From Odontesthes bonariensis (lineage: Eukaryota; Chordata; Actinopteri; Atheriniformes; Atherinopsidae), in NCBI RefSeq assembly GCF_027942865.1, contig NC_134516.1:23649822-23713821 (forward strand): a stretch of 64,000 nt of DNA, read 5' to 3'. The notes under the pieces are model-generated. The model had not been told where the DNA came from. It did not search any database and worked only from the letters and a program-made list of their open reading frames with translations. The translations under genes were made by a program, and so were the position numbers. Below, piece by piece: positions 48,490 to 62,109 of this stretch. Numbering within the stretch: position 1 is the first letter of the stretch; the number at the start of each line of letters is the position of its first letter.

Positions 48490-49662
48490 GTCAGAGTTGC
48501 TTCATAATAATGCAAAACGCAGCCCGTGCACTGAGGGAAACATTTATTTCCGGTAAACAACTTCAAACACTGAACTAAAACAGGCTCACAGCATTTCAAA
48601 TATCCAAAATACTGAACAAAATGTAAAATCAAACAATTCTGGATGGTTATTTTTAGGGTATACAATCGGCCTTGTGCTCGTAAAGCAGAAAAAAAAACTT
48701 ATTTAAACCCCAAATGAAAACACTACTGTAATAAATGACAGTAATGGCCTGAAAGCACACTAACAATTTAAAGCGAATATCCAAGTAAAAAGCATTTAAA
48801 TGTGACAGTGTACTGCTACAATAAGACATACAGTCAGAAATCTTATGACAAAGTAGATATTTAAAACCGATTCAGTCTTGAATTATTTTCAGGGCAGAAT
48901 TGTTTATTATTTGAAAGACGTAAAAAAATCTGACTGAACTCGAGAATATAAAACCGATGCAAACACAACAAGTAGTTAAAACCTCACCTACACAGGAGCC
49001 AATTACACATTTATGTAACCGAGAAATCCAGCTTTAATCAACTTTGCGCATAACTTTCATACAAGCAGAGTTCTCAACTGCTCGACAGACACGTCTTTTT
49101 TCTGTTCTTTTTAAACATATTCAACCTTTGAAGGTGTTTTAACAGGACGTCAGCTCACTTAAAGGTGAGAAACACCACTGCGCTCCGTCCGAGTACATTT
49201 TCCAATCATAAAACGCTCCATCAACAGAACTGCTCAGTAACCGATTCACTCGCACGGAGGAACTGTGCCGTGAAAATGCAAAACACGCACACACAATCAT
49301 TGCCTCGCTGTTGATTTCTGTGAAGTTTCGCTGACACAGCTTTCTGTGTTACCATCGTCGAACCAATTATAGTTTTATATGGAGCAGACGAGCTCTGGCA
49401 ACTTTCACATCGTCGTGTTCAGATTAGCGGGATGGGAACCCCTCAGTGGGCTAAAGGATCCCGAAGGGTCCTGACGCAGATGAGGCCGCTCATTCAAAGC
49501 GTCCTCGTCCCTCACCGGCTCTGTGAGCCTCAAACATAACAAATACAGAGTAACGTGGAGCTTTTCAGCTTCTTCTCCGTGAAATGACTGATCCATAATG
49601 TGCGTACAGCATGGAGTTCTGGCAAGGTCAGGAATACAAAAACATGTTATATCAAAATTCAC
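48490..49662. other. Intergenic, nothing recognised
   Basis: No exon or clear element. It lies between the right end of the nested block and the foldback element, 3' of boule. Confidence 0.5.
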
Positions 49663-49666
49663 TTAA

Positions 49667-50586
49667 AGGGGAACTCCGGGGCATTTGAAGCGTGTTTCCA
49701 TTGCTAGAAGTTGTCAAATACTGACAGTAGGACACAGACCGGTGCAAATCTGTGCTCCCTGTGTGGAGATCGCGCTGTCCGCACAGCATGTCATGCGAGG
49801 CTAATACGTGGTGGCTAAGGGGCAAGCGCTAACCCTTCCACGTAAAACAACAACTTGCACACTGCAGAAACGTCACACCACTTTATAAACCATCCGACAA
49901 TAAAGTCACAAGCCTTACCATCAAAACCATATGCATGGTTCTCACATTACTGGCATGGGGACGTTACAAAACAACTTTATAAACAGCATGTAACTCACCG
50001 GCTGGTTGTAGGCTCGCGCATGTGAAAGCCCAAAAGAGTCGATGGACGATAATCACATATACAAAACAATTATCTTCTCTAGAAAAACTGCGTTCAAGTA
50101 TTTAAAACATTACAACAATATTACTGGGCAAGTATTGTTGTAATGTTTTAAATACTTGAACACAGTTTTTCTAGAGAAGATAATTGTTTTGTATATGGGA
50201 TTATCGTCCATCGATTCTTTTGGGCTTTCACATGCGCGAGCCTACAACCAGCCGGTGAGTTACATGCTGTTTATAAAGTTGTTTTGTAACGTCCCCATGC
50301 CAGTAATGTGAGAACCATGCATATGGTTTTGATGGTAAGGCTTGTGACTTTATTGTCGGATGGTTTATAAAGTGGTGTGACGTTTCTGCAGTGTGCAAGT
50401 TGTTGTTTTACGTGGAAGGGTTAGCGCTTGCCCCTTAGCCACCACGTATTAGCCTCGCATGACAGGGTGTGCGAACAGCGCGATCTCCACACAGGGAGCG
50501 CAGATTTGCACCGGTCTGTGTCCTACTGTCAGTATTTGACAACCTCTAGCAATGGAAATGCGCTTCAAATGCCCCGGAGTTCCCCT
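49667..50586. mobile_element. Foldback element: near-perfect 920-bp palindrome
   Basis: The left arm from AGGGGAACTCCGGGGCATTT runs to about 50120 and is repeated in inverse, with few differences, down to AAATGCCCCGGAGTTCCCCT. The loop is about 12 bases around 50127. TTAA flanks both sides (49663-49666, 50587-50590). No coding frame is kept. Confidence 0.9.
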
Positions 50587-50590
50587 TTAA

Positions 50591-51359
50591 CTCTGACAAG
50601 GAAAAGCAAACCATGGCAAACGGATGCTGATGAACAAAAGAAGAGTTCAAGTCATGTTCGCGTCAACACCGAACTTCAAAGTAGATTTTTATCAAAGTCC
50701 GAGCTCTAGGAATACGTCAAGAGACCCTGTATCAGGTGCTATGGAGGTCTACCGTTTTTTAGTCGACCTTGTTTCCAATAGTCCCCCATTTGTAGAGTTT
50801 TCCTAATTAAGTTTAATCAGAAAGGAACAGAAATCAAGCTTGAAATTTGGGTGGCACTTCACATTCAAAGTAAGCTTTGTAAGTAAGTTGATGTTTGAGT
50901 AAAAAAGGAAGTGCGGCAGGGTCATGATGGGAAGCTGCTGCGGCAGTCAAAATTTGTAAAACCTCCGCGTTTATTGTGCTCCGTTTGTATGAAAGCTGGG
51001 ACTGCGCTGTGAACACTTCAGCAGCTAGTAAAGTTATCTATAGTAAAAGTTGGATTTACTGGAAAACACATTCAAACTCTTCTGTTTTTCATACGCGAAT
51101 ATGGATAAAAAAAAAAATTTATGAGGAGCAACCGCTATAGCAAATAAAAGCCGGCATGACGGAGTAAACGTCAGTCACCCAGCTGGGTCCAATTGGCCGA
51201 GTGTGTGAGTGCCTTGCCTGCGTTTTGTTGCAAGGCGCAGCTTCAACAGCTGATGGATTGAGTGTTAAACTCAAGGAGAATCACGAGGAACTGATTGAAA
51301 TTACATTCATGGTGCTGATTGTGGAATGTTTCCCCATAAGAAGCTGTCAACAGTTCAGG
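50591..51359 (-). other. Probable 3' UTR and flank of boule
   Basis: A minus-strand AATAAA at 50975-50970 lies about 385 bp after the boule stop and is a candidate polyadenylation signal. Nothing else is recognised. Confidence 0.4.
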
Positions 51360-54300
51360 CTACATGAGAGGCTGGGAGGTATGAAACATAGAGGTGTCTG
51401 GTGACTCGGCTGACTCTGGCAGATAGTGGTAGTCCTTGTGCTGCATGTAGCGGCGGTACTTTGGCGTCAGGCGGACTCGTGGAGGTGGAAACATCAGATT
51501 CTGCAGGGAAAAAAAAGACGAGAGAGGCTCAGTGACGAATGATAACATGGAGATGATGGAGATAAAAGAGAAAGGAAGAGGATTATTATCCATTCACATG
51601 ATATTGTTTGCTGATGATGCTCTGTTAGAACAAGACGCAGACGTCAGATAGACGCACCGAACAGACCACAGGAAAGCTTCTTTCCCACTAACGAGTTAAT
51701 ATGTTAATAATAAAAAACTATTTAATAATAATAATAATAATAAAATGTCTTTGAATCATTTTCCCTCAGTGATCTGCTGGGTTATATATACGGAAAATGC
51801 TCGTTCACCTTTCCGGGGTCATACTGCAGAGCGACAGGTGTCATTCCCGGGTAAACATGAGGCAGTGTGGGCTCCACAAACTGTGGAAGTGTGAGAGAAG
51901 TGCGTGTCGGTTAAAAACAAACCCACCAAACATACCCTGTACAATCCAAACCGAAGGCCTTTAAGGGGCACTTTACACGGAAACGAAAACGGGTTAAAAA
52001 CGCAAAACCTTTTTGCGGATGCACTATATCGTTTAGATGGTAACGGCGTTTTGGGGGCATGAAAACGCAAAAAAATGAATCCACCCTCCAGGGTGGAATT
52101 CTTGAAAACGCTCCACTGTCGCGCCACCGTGTAAAGGATGAAAACGCAAAACTGCGTTTCTCGTCACATAGAAAGTAGAAACTGTTCTTGGTAGTGTTGC
52201 CACCTAGCCATCTGGTGTGTTTACTGCATCGATAAATATGAAACGTCACACACTTTTGCGTTTCCGTATGCACGCATATTTTCACCCTAAAACGCTCGTC
52301 TAAACGCAGATTTAAAAGTGAAAACGAAACGCCACTTTTGCGTTTTGGTTTCAGATCGTTTCCGTGTAAAGGTTAACCTGACTCACGTCATCTGGCTGCG
52401 TTCACCAACTACACGCGGGGGCGTTCCCTTTCCTCACACAGCCATCTGAGGAGCCTGGGAGTCATTGGTGTTTCGTCCGATTAGAAAATAATCAGAGCCA
52501 ATCATTAATCGCTGGGTGGGACTTTGGATGAATGGGCGGCGTTATGGCCGCGTTATGGCCGCCCATTCATGCTCCAGAGGGCGGGAGTCAGGTAAGCTCT
52601 GAGCTACGTCACGGGTTGAGTCATTGGGAGTGGCTGAAGTGGCGTGTCAGTCAAGATGACGGACAGATTCTTCATCCAATCACATGCACGAGTTTTAGAA
52701 AAAATAGCCCCATTCGAAATCGTGTCGGTTGTGGGCTCGTCCCAGATGGTATGTGAATACCAGAGGGCGGGAGTCAGGTAATGTAAAGGTAGCCTAAAGC
52801 TCTGAAAACGCAGAGCCACACTCAAGTCTAGCAAAATAAAAAAAACAACTAAGAATAACTCTTGTTCTAAGTCTTTTAGATTTTTCTTTTAGAATCTGTA
52901 CCTCTGGCGTGGTTTCCTCCATGAAGGGCACAGGAGGTGAGAAAGAGCCTCCATCGGCAGTCTGGCATAAGTACTCTGACTGCTGAGAGTACACGACTGC
53001 ATTGGAGGGCACCTGGACAGCAAACATTCAAAGTGTGTTAAAGGGCAGATATTATGGAGCGAAGAATAAAAAGGAAGCAACACTCTGGCATTTTGTTTGG
53101 GGTCAACAAGATTTGAAAATATCTCATTCAGTGAGCGGCTCCGATGTTTACATCGCGCTCAGAGTGGAAATATCTTCATCTGCACCCGACTTCAGCTTTA
53201 AATCACGCTGCATTCGCTGAACAGACAGACAGACTAAGAGGCTCACGCAGGTATTATAATGAAAGTTTTGACTGGAGTTCAAATCTGCACAAACTTTTCA
53301 CGTTTTTAAAAAAAAGAACCACGTGTGTCTCCTTCAATAACTGATTAGAAATAAAGCATGACTTTGTTTCACCCACCTGAACAGCGTTCCACTGACAGTG
53401 GTTCGGGACACTCTGGGGAGAGGGTGCGGCAGAAAGAAAGCAACCTATTTAGTCAAAAGTTCTAACCCCTGCCAAGCTGATTAATTACGAGGCTGAGCTG
53501 ACCTGGTACTGGTGATACGCTGCTTGCTGGTGAACAGGCTGATGGGACTGAGAGAGCATCAGCCGCGGTGCAGGCTACAAGGAAATGTTTATTCTGACAA
53601 TTATTCGTTTTTTCTCGGAAACACAACTTCACTCATTTATAACAGTGGCCTGTTTCAATCCAACTTATTGACCAAGTTAGCTACGCAAAAGGTTTTCTCG
53701 TTATGTAATGAACATAATTGCACAGCGTTTTTGGAGAGGGTCAAATATTACTGCTTCTTTTTCCTCACATAGACAGGAATTGATCCTGATAACTTAAAGG
53801 GTTAGTTCGCCATTTTGCACATTAAGCCCTGTTTTTAGGTAGTCTGGGGTGAATTATAGATGTTCTGATCACAATTTGGACATTTGGTGCTGAACGGAGC
53901 ATTTAGGTATCCACTGCTGCAGCCCCCCCACCTTTGCATTGAGTCAATGACCACTCAAGCAAACAATCATAAAACGGCATTAAACTTTCGTTTGCAGAGA
54001 CATGAAACTCACCGTGAGGTCTGTGGTGGACAGCGATACGTTGGCTCGAAAATCACCGCGAAATACGCTTCCAGAGAAGTTATATTACCATTATTGTCCG
54101 TCTTCATTGATTTGTATTGTACACAAACAACGCACTATCGCCACCTAGTGGCTGGATGTCTTGCTGCTGCTATTCAACGGTGTCCGGAAAAATAGGTCCA
54201 CCAAATGCTAAAACAACTGTTAGACATTTCGCTGCGATTTTCGGGTCAATTTATCGAAATTGACCCGAAACTACCTAAAAACAGGGCTTAATGTGCAAAA

Positions 54301-57300
54301 TGGCGAACTAACCCTTTAACGCTGGAGCCCGTTATTAAACATCCAGCTAAACTAAAAGAGCAGGCATGTTTTTGATATGATAAATCTATCAGTGATCCAA
54401 TCCAAGAGCTCAATGGGAGAGATAATTGTTAGTACTCACAGACCAGTGGTGGGGTGCAGGGTTTATGTTGGGGCAGTGGAAGTAAGCCACTCCATTATGG
54501 TAGGTGTAGGGATAGCCTGTGGATGTGGTCAGATACAAAGTCCCACAGGGAACCTGATGAGGCACGGCAGGTTGAGGCTGAGCCAGGGAGGCATTTTTAG
54601 CTGGAAACAGAAGGAACCCAATCATCTTTAGAGCCAGGAAAAGAGCGGAACACCATCACCGTTTGTGAGTGGATTTAGCTCGTAAATCTCACTTTTATAC
54701 CGTCGACTTACTTTGACCTGAAGTTTGATGCTTTCGAACAGCCTGGCCGATGCAGAGCTTTTTTTCTTTGAAACAAATTCCATTAGCCTTTAATGAAACA
54801 GGTGACAGTATAAGCCAACAGTATCTGGGGTGTGTTTACTGTAGTTACAGGTTGTGCGACTCACATCATTGAGGATTTTCAGCACATCTTCTTGGGTTTC
54901 AAATGTAACAAACCCGTATCTGTTCAAACAGACAAAGCAGGCAAAGTATGCTGTAACCGGCTGACAGTAAATCTGTGAATGACGCTCAAAGTTGAAGGAT
55001 AGAAAATCAAACAGAGGGTGTAACTAACTCACCCCTTTGACATTCCTGAGCGGTCTATCACAATCTTCACCTCTTTCACGGCGCCGTGTTGTGAGAAGAC
55101 ACGTCGCAGGTCGCTCTCATTAATCTTAAGACACACAAACAAGTGTTATAACTACAAATCCAAACTCCCGTGGCTGGTGATTGGTTAACAGATAATCCAT
55201 CCTAGAGGGGAACTAGCCTGGCTGACGCGTCCACATCTCGATGAGATGGTGGTCTGGGAACTAGGTGTGCATTTTCTCGTATTTGAGGCGTGGTTTACGA
55301 ATGCCTAGAGCCGTTTATTGGGCGCTACGAATGTCTATCAAATGGCGTCTGGTTCTTCCCATGCTGCTTTGCGCGCGATTCATAGCCAATTGTATCACTT
55401 ATACCAGATGACGTATGTAGAGCGACAGAAATTCGACGAGGAAGAAGGCAATGAAATCTTTCAACGCCAAACGTTGCTCTTTTTTAAAAGTAAACTTGCG
55501 TTCTAAGCTACTTAAAACACTTCATAAGGCTGCATCGAACGGTAACGTTGTGTCCGCTGCCATGTTGGATTAACACTCTACAAGCTTCGGTGTCGGTCAT
55601 AGACGTCATCATCGTCTTGCTGCCCCCCCCCCCCCCCCCCCGTTCTGTGATTGGTTCCCTAACTCAGGCAAAAATAAGGGCGCTGGTTTCCAGGCTGCCT
55701 TTGCAGTGTGAATGAAATCGCGCGCAAAGCAGCATGGGAATTCCCAGGCTAGAGGGGAACAGCAAAACTTATATAATTTGGAACAACCGGTAGTAGTTGT
55801 GTGTAAAGCTGGGTAAAAAAAAATAAATAAATAAATAATTAAAAAAAAATAAATAAATAAAAAAATCGATTCAATCGATTTTGGACCGATTCCATTTAAA
55901 TTTCGCAATAGCAATTCATAAGGCATGAGATCGATTATTTTTATAATTTCAAAAAGGCTCTTTTGAGACAGTTTTGTTTACAGCTGAAGTTTAAAACTGT
56001 CCAATTTACAAGTTTGCACTTAAAACCTGTTGTTTATGGTGAAAAGAAAAAATAAAGTACATTTGTGTTTTGTAACACAGTTGAGCCATTTTCATGATTT
56101 AAGAGCAGACTGAATTGAATCGTGATTAATCGATCAAGGATCTAATGAATTGAAATCGAATGGATTTAGGAAATTGGCCACGATACCCAGCCCTAGTTGT
56201 GTGTACCAGCAACCAGCCGGGGGGCATTCGTGAAATGTGTCCTGGAAGTTGTGTTCATCACATACTTCGCTGTTTTCCATCTTTCTACACCAAAGCAGAC
56301 TTAGACAGGAGTGCACGTCTCACCTTGTAGTCGATTCCCCCGACAAAAATCCGGTTTGGGATGATGGTACCGGGGGCGGGGGCGTGGGGGTGGCAGGTCA
56401 GGCCGTCACCGTGGTTTTCTGGAGGCAACACATCAGGCGTGGAGGAGCTGCTGCCGCTCTGAGACGAATGGCAGGACGTCACCTTGGAAAACAGGCAGAA
56501 AATTAAATGACAAAGCATCCCGATGTCCTTCTGTGTGACAGTCTGACTGGGCTCAGCTTTCCCCGTACAAAGAGGCAGAGATGTGGAGTTTGTCATCTGC
56601 AGAAACGACCCGCATCTTTATTTAGATAAGAAGTATTTGTGTGGGTGCGAGTGTGATGACATTTCCCTGTGTTTACACATGTTATGTTTTGTTTTTAGCA
56701 AACTGCAGAAGAAGAAAAATGCTTGGTCTATGAGTTTGTTTTTTTCAACACCCCCCATAGAGTAAAGCCGATTCTTCTTAATCTCATTGAAGTCCATCAA
56801 ACATATAAACATGATGTCCTTGAAAGGGAAACAAAGTTGACACACCTGCAGACGGCAGATAAATAAACCAAAACAGTGAACACCGTCTGGTCCAGTTAAA
56901 GTCATTACAGATTCAAAAAGTTGCAGATTTCACTCCAGTATCAGATAAAAACGGACATTGCTCAAACTTTTGGTTCATTTTAGCGTGTCATTTCCATCGG
57001 GTTGTATCTGCACCTTATCCTGAAAGCTTATCTGAAGGCTCTCTGTGGCAACTGTGAATATAAATCGTTGAAATCACGCAGAATGACCCTCCCTCCTTTC
57101 TATTAAACACCATGTTGGGCGGCTTTCACCAACACCGCTTCCACTCGGTTTATTCGAGCAAAACTGAGCCTACACAAACATAATGAAAGAGTCTCATTCC
57201 ATATTATGGATTAATCTGTCGGCTTTAAGGTTGTTAATGCAACACGGAAACACTACAACAAATAACTTACGACTATTGAGCGAAAGATAACTCGACATCG

Positions 57301-57389
57301 CTGAGTTGCTTTAGCATCGTTAGCCGGCTAAACGATTAGCAACGCCTTCAGGGTAGTTTACTCACCGCGTTTTGGTTCTCCACCTCCAT
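51360..57389 (-). CDS. boll: Boule (DAZ-family RNA-binding protein)
   Basis: Germ-cell translational regulator of the DAZ family that binds mRNA 3' UTRs through one RRM. Minus-strand coding exons: 57389-57366, 56482-56324, 55124-55033, 54919-54865, 54787-54712, 54600-54440, 53574-53503, 53412-53377, 53012-52902, 51880-51809, 51500-51360. All junctions are GT-AG, phases agree and the sum is 332 codons. RRM: RNP2 IFVGGI in exon 2 and RNP1 KGYGFVTF across exons 3-4. The DAZ-type motif is in exon 6 (TLYLTTSTGYPYTYHNGVAYFH), nearly identical to human BOLL and unlike DAZL, which settles the paralogue. The C-terminus is rich in Pro, Tyr and Gln. It is longer than human BOLL (283 aa), mainly at the end (exon 11). 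Introns hold three MITEs. An upstream out-of-frame ATG lies 8 bp before the start. Confidence 0.93.
51966..52375. mobile_element. MITE in boule intron 10
   Basis: CTTTACACGGAAACGAAAAC on the left and its near-complement CGTTTCCGTGTAAAG on the right enclose a stretch full of AAAACGCAAA-type words. No clear target duplication was seen, so the ends are approximate. Confidence 0.55.
53798..54315. mobile_element. TTAA-type MITE in boule intron 6
   Basis: AGGGTTAGTTCGCCATTTTG on the left is the complement of the right end, with TTAA on both sides (53794-53797, 54316-54319). It is the complete short relative of the element at 46268-48286. Confidence 0.85.
55214..55751. mobile_element. TAGCCTGG-ended MITE, copy 2, in boule intron 2
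   Basis: Same ends and subterminal sequence as copy 1, with a perfect 9-bp duplication GAGGGGAAC (55205-55213 and 55752-55760). It is about 430 bp shorter than copy 1; both keep the poly-C tract. Confidence 0.87.
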
Positions 57390-60300
57390 AACCACATTAA
57401 TTTGGTTAATTTCCGCCTCTGAAAAGATGTGCAGGTTATTTTCCAGGATGAAACATGGCCCGGTAAGGTTTAGCTGCTCCGCTTCATTGGTCGCCTTCAA
57501 CGGTCCGACTCTGCCCTCAGACCCCAGCCAGTGACCTCATCAACGGAAACCTGAAATTAAAACATTATTATCATTATCATTATTAACATGTTTACTATCG
57601 TTGCTGTTGTTGTTAGTCACTATAAAAAATAAAAAAAAGAAGAAAATCCCAGGAACTTTAAAGAAAGGGGTTTTCAGATTAAATTAATTGACCCAAGGGT
57701 GGCGCTTAAATAACCAAGTTTGAAATACTTACAGTTCATTATTTTTAAAATGTGATTTATCCATCTATTCGTTTATTTTAAATGTGAAAAGCTTATTTTT
57801 TTCCTGTGTTAAATTAAGTTGACGTTTGGGGCACATTTGAGAACTAAAGCTTCCTGATCTTAACCTCTAGAGGGCGCCAAAACACTCCAAAAGTATATCC
57901 TTCAGTGCATGTGTGGCTCTCAGTCCAGCAATAGGTTGACTTTTTCCATCTGATATCAGGTAAACAAAATTGAATATGAACACCGACAGCACCTGAGAGT
58001 ACATGCTGAGGTGGTTTTATGTTATTGCCTCAGGTTGTGAAAAGAATCTGAGGAAAGTCACTTTATTTGGTGATACCAAAGTCCAAGTTCCTGAGAGGTT
58101 TTGGTGTTCATCCCCAAAACACGACAACCATAATTTCATCACCATGGGGTCTGGGCGGAAGAAAAATAAAGCATTAATGTTCAATTTAAACCATCATTTT
58201 TGTTCAGTGACACATTGGTGCAGTACCTCATTCTCCCCACAAAGAGGCGCCATGTCTCTGTGAATGAGAAAGTTTTTTTTTCCTTTCTTTGAAGGGGTTT
58301 CGAAGCGGAATAATTTGACTTAAATGCCGTCCAAAATGTTTAAATTTGTTTTTGATTAAATCATTTCTGATATAAACCTTTCCTTCAGTCTTTGGAAGCA
58401 GACTGATCAGTGGAAAGGAGTCATGATTTCCGCACATTTCCACTTTTAATCCTGAAGAAGCCAATAAATGTTGCACTCAAGCCTGATGAAGCCATAATTT
58501 GTCCTGATTGGCGACAAAGAAATACTGGCAATTACATCTTCTGCCCCCCATCTCTTCCCTTTCCACAACAAAGTCACTGTACATAGTCCGCAAACTAAAT
58601 GCAAGAAAAAAGCTCCTTTTTCAAAGACGATAATACCAGAAAGAATGAAAAAACCCATAGCAGAAGCAGAAATCGTAACATTTCTTTTACCAGGAACACA
58701 TCCCCTCCAATGTGAATAAACCTGCCAACACATTTTAGTCATCTTTTCTAAACAAAAAGATGATAACACTTTGAATCTGTAAGTCTTCTCAACCAGTCTT
58801 GCTCATTTCCCAACTTCTTTCTCCAGATTGCTTACCCTCATCTGAGTGACGTGGGGCACACCATTACTTGTTACTCATTCCCTGCTTCTCATAATTGCCA
58901 GGTGAAGCTGCCAACAAGATCTGACTGTGCAAAACGAGGAAGACATATTAAAAATTACAGCCATTTAACAAGCTGAAAGTCCTTTTCTATTCCTTAGAGA
59001 CTATTCAGGACACAGGCGCAGTCGGGGCAACTTGCCTGGAGACCAAATAAGTCTATATACAGTCAGTGTTGAGAATCAAGGAGTAAATTACGGAAAAAAG
59101 AAGGAGACCGAGGTCAAATATCAGGTCAGACGCATGTCCCATTGAGAAAACGTCCATTTTACCTCAGTCGGTCAGTCAGACAGACAGTCTTGGAGACAGA
59201 GGTTGATGAAAAATGAACCATAACAGAAGGTTTCAACTCTGGCTCTGTAATTACTCTACAAATCTCTGATTTCCCCTCCTTCATCTTCAGACTATTTATA
59301 GCTACTGCATTCCTCTCGGAGAATGAAATGATCTCTTTGAGACAGTACAATGCCAGAAATAACAGGTTTGGACAAACATTTGCTGAGGCGTGGTGGGCCT
59401 GGCTGACCATCGCTGAGTTCCACTGTGGTTTCAGTCTACTGTTTTTCCCCCTCGTCCATTTATTCGTCTGTTATTCCAAACGGCCGTGGGTTCGCTGGGG
59501 GAGGTGAAGGGGTGGTGGTGTGTAAGATGTGATGGTTCAACAAAAGAGCTTGGCTGAATTCACTTTGCAGCAGGGCAGAGAATGGCAGTCGTCTTACACA
59601 GGAGGGGGGCCGGCAAAAGTGAAAGCACACACCTTCAGGTCTGGGAAAACTCAGGTGACCAACAGGGCCCAGACCTCCTTCCTTGTGCTTCATTTAGTTT
59701 ATGTCCTAATCACACCTAAGACATGTGGCTTTGAGTGTGAATATGTGCAGTCACGAGTGTGTTTTTTTTTGGTATTCCCTGTGTTTAGGAAATGGGGCTT
59801 TGCTGCTGTTTTTTGTCCCATTTTGCGTAACAGGACAAAACAGAGATCATAGGAAACCTGGTAAATATCCAGGCTTCGTATCCAGTTAATTCCCCACATA
59901 TTTACAACACGCTGAACAGATAAATGATCTTTCAACCTTGCACACTTTTCCAGTTTTGGTGTTTAATTCTGGAAAAATCAAACTGACTATAAACTTAAAC
60001 GTTGATGTAAAACCATGTGATTACTGGTTGACGTTCACCCGGGTCACTGTTATGTTCCTTAGCTATTTCGAGAAATAACAGATAAAAGTAAAATGTGGTC
60101 TCTTTGTTAGTGTTCCATTTCATTTCAGCCATTTATCTTACTCCTTTTCACGTACACTGAACATGCTTTGCTAAACAATTTTAGCAATTGCACATCTGCT
60201 TCCAATAAGGCAATCCAATCAGATGACAGAACGTGTAAAAAGTCCACAGTGAAACACATCGCAGTTCCACGATGAAGGCTTAAAAACTGCACTCTGGGTA

Positions 60301-62109
60301 TGTTTGCCCTTCTCAGTTTCCCACTGAGATGCAACTTGTGTCTCGCGACATCATGGTGTGGACTTTCAACGTCTCGATACATCTGTCATAACACTCGCTA
60401 GATGACAATGTACACACTCGACCCTGTTGATCTGGCTGCAAATGCTTACAAGGAAGGAAGAGGTGGGAGGACCCTGAGGCATTAGTCTCTGAACCCCCTC
60501 TCACCTAAATTGTCAGAATGAAGTTTCTGCCTATTTTGGTCAGAAATGTTGGTTTATTCTGTCAGCAACGCTACCAAGTAAAGCTTTCGTCTTATTAGTG
60601 CCTGGCATGAAACTTCAGCTCTATCACAAAATGAAGTTTTTCTGTTAATGGTCACTGATGTCACTGTGGAACCAGGTGAACACCCTGGACTGAGATGTAC
60701 AAGAGTATAATAAATCATTTATCTTTCAAAGCAGATATTGGATTCGTCAGAGCAGGACAGTAATATAAGTTACTAATAACCTTTGTCAAGAGAAATTTTA
60801 ATCATTACACATGTACTGTTTTTGCTGTCTTCAGGGGTGAAGGCGTATCAGGATGAATTTTTGCTCTTGTTCAAGCTAACTCGAGGATATTTAGAGCCGC
60901 AGTTGATACTAAAACATTTACCTCTTGACATATATTTTAGCCATTAAGTCCTCAAAGGTTGCATGTGTCAATCACTTTGTATCGCATCCACACAAGGATA
61001 GTGTCCATTTTTTGGTTTTCTCCAGCGGTTGTTTGCTCTTTTGTAAAAAAATGCCTCACCACAATGGTGTTGCATTCCACAGCAACACCCGATGATTTCT
61101 CTAAATGTAGACATATTATTTAGGGTTTTATATGCCGAGGCCCTGGTTATAGTTAGTGGGTGTGCACACACTGACCTATAATAAAGTAAACACAGTCAAC
61201 TGAGCTCTGGCCAGTGAACAGAAAGAGAAGCCAAGTCTTTTCACTATTGCTTTTTGGTTCTCTTAATTCCTTTAATGGATGTAGCAGGTAAATGATTGTA
61301 CAATTCTGGGAATCTGCACATCAAGTGAGGTTTTTAAGGCATAAAGTCAACCCAGCTTGGCTTTGACTTTGTCATGAATCACAAAACCACAATCACCAAC
61401 ACCCTTGGTGGCAAAGGACAGATTTATTGTAGCGCTAAACAGAAAAACAATGTTTTACTGACCTCTTCTGATTGGAAGTTGAACGCAATTTGTTCACACG
61501 GGCTTTGTTGGGACTGAAAATCCCAATCTGTACATACACATGTACTCAAAGCGCTTTAAGCCACAATCATCTTTTCAAACACTCACATTCACACAGCAAT
61601 TCTATAAGCGTTCATTCGTTGCATGTTTTGCTTTAACGTGACCATTTCTATCTCAGACTTATATCTACTACAGCAAAGAAACAGTTCAATAGTATTTATG
61701 TGTGAATAGGAGTAAATAATCCACTATGTTTTATCCATATCATAGCGTTATAGCCCTGTCTTACATTAAAATGTGGAATAGCAGCACAGAGAAAAAAAAA
61801 AAATCACAATAACTTCTTCAAAACGAAAGATGCTTTCATTTTTTGGACTTATTTTTGGAGCCATGTTTGTCACCCTGGCAACCCTTCATGGACAGGAGAG
61901 CGTCGTAATCTGTTGCTAACGGTATGACGGGGTTGTCTTTACATGCCAACCATGATGTTTTCCAATAATTGAACCTGATTGGAGAATGAAAATCGGAGGG
62001 AGTGTGAAAATAATACGAGACTAAAAGTAATATCAGGAACAAATAATTCTGCACAGTGACAAAAAAAAGTAGCAGAAGAAATGTTAAGATATAAAAGAAG
62101 GTTTTGAAA
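57390..62109. other. Intergenic upstream of boule, no gene recognised
   Basis: The first few hundred bases are the presumptive boule promoter and 5' UTR, with no TATA box seen. The rest has only short frames without family features. Confidence 0.45.
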
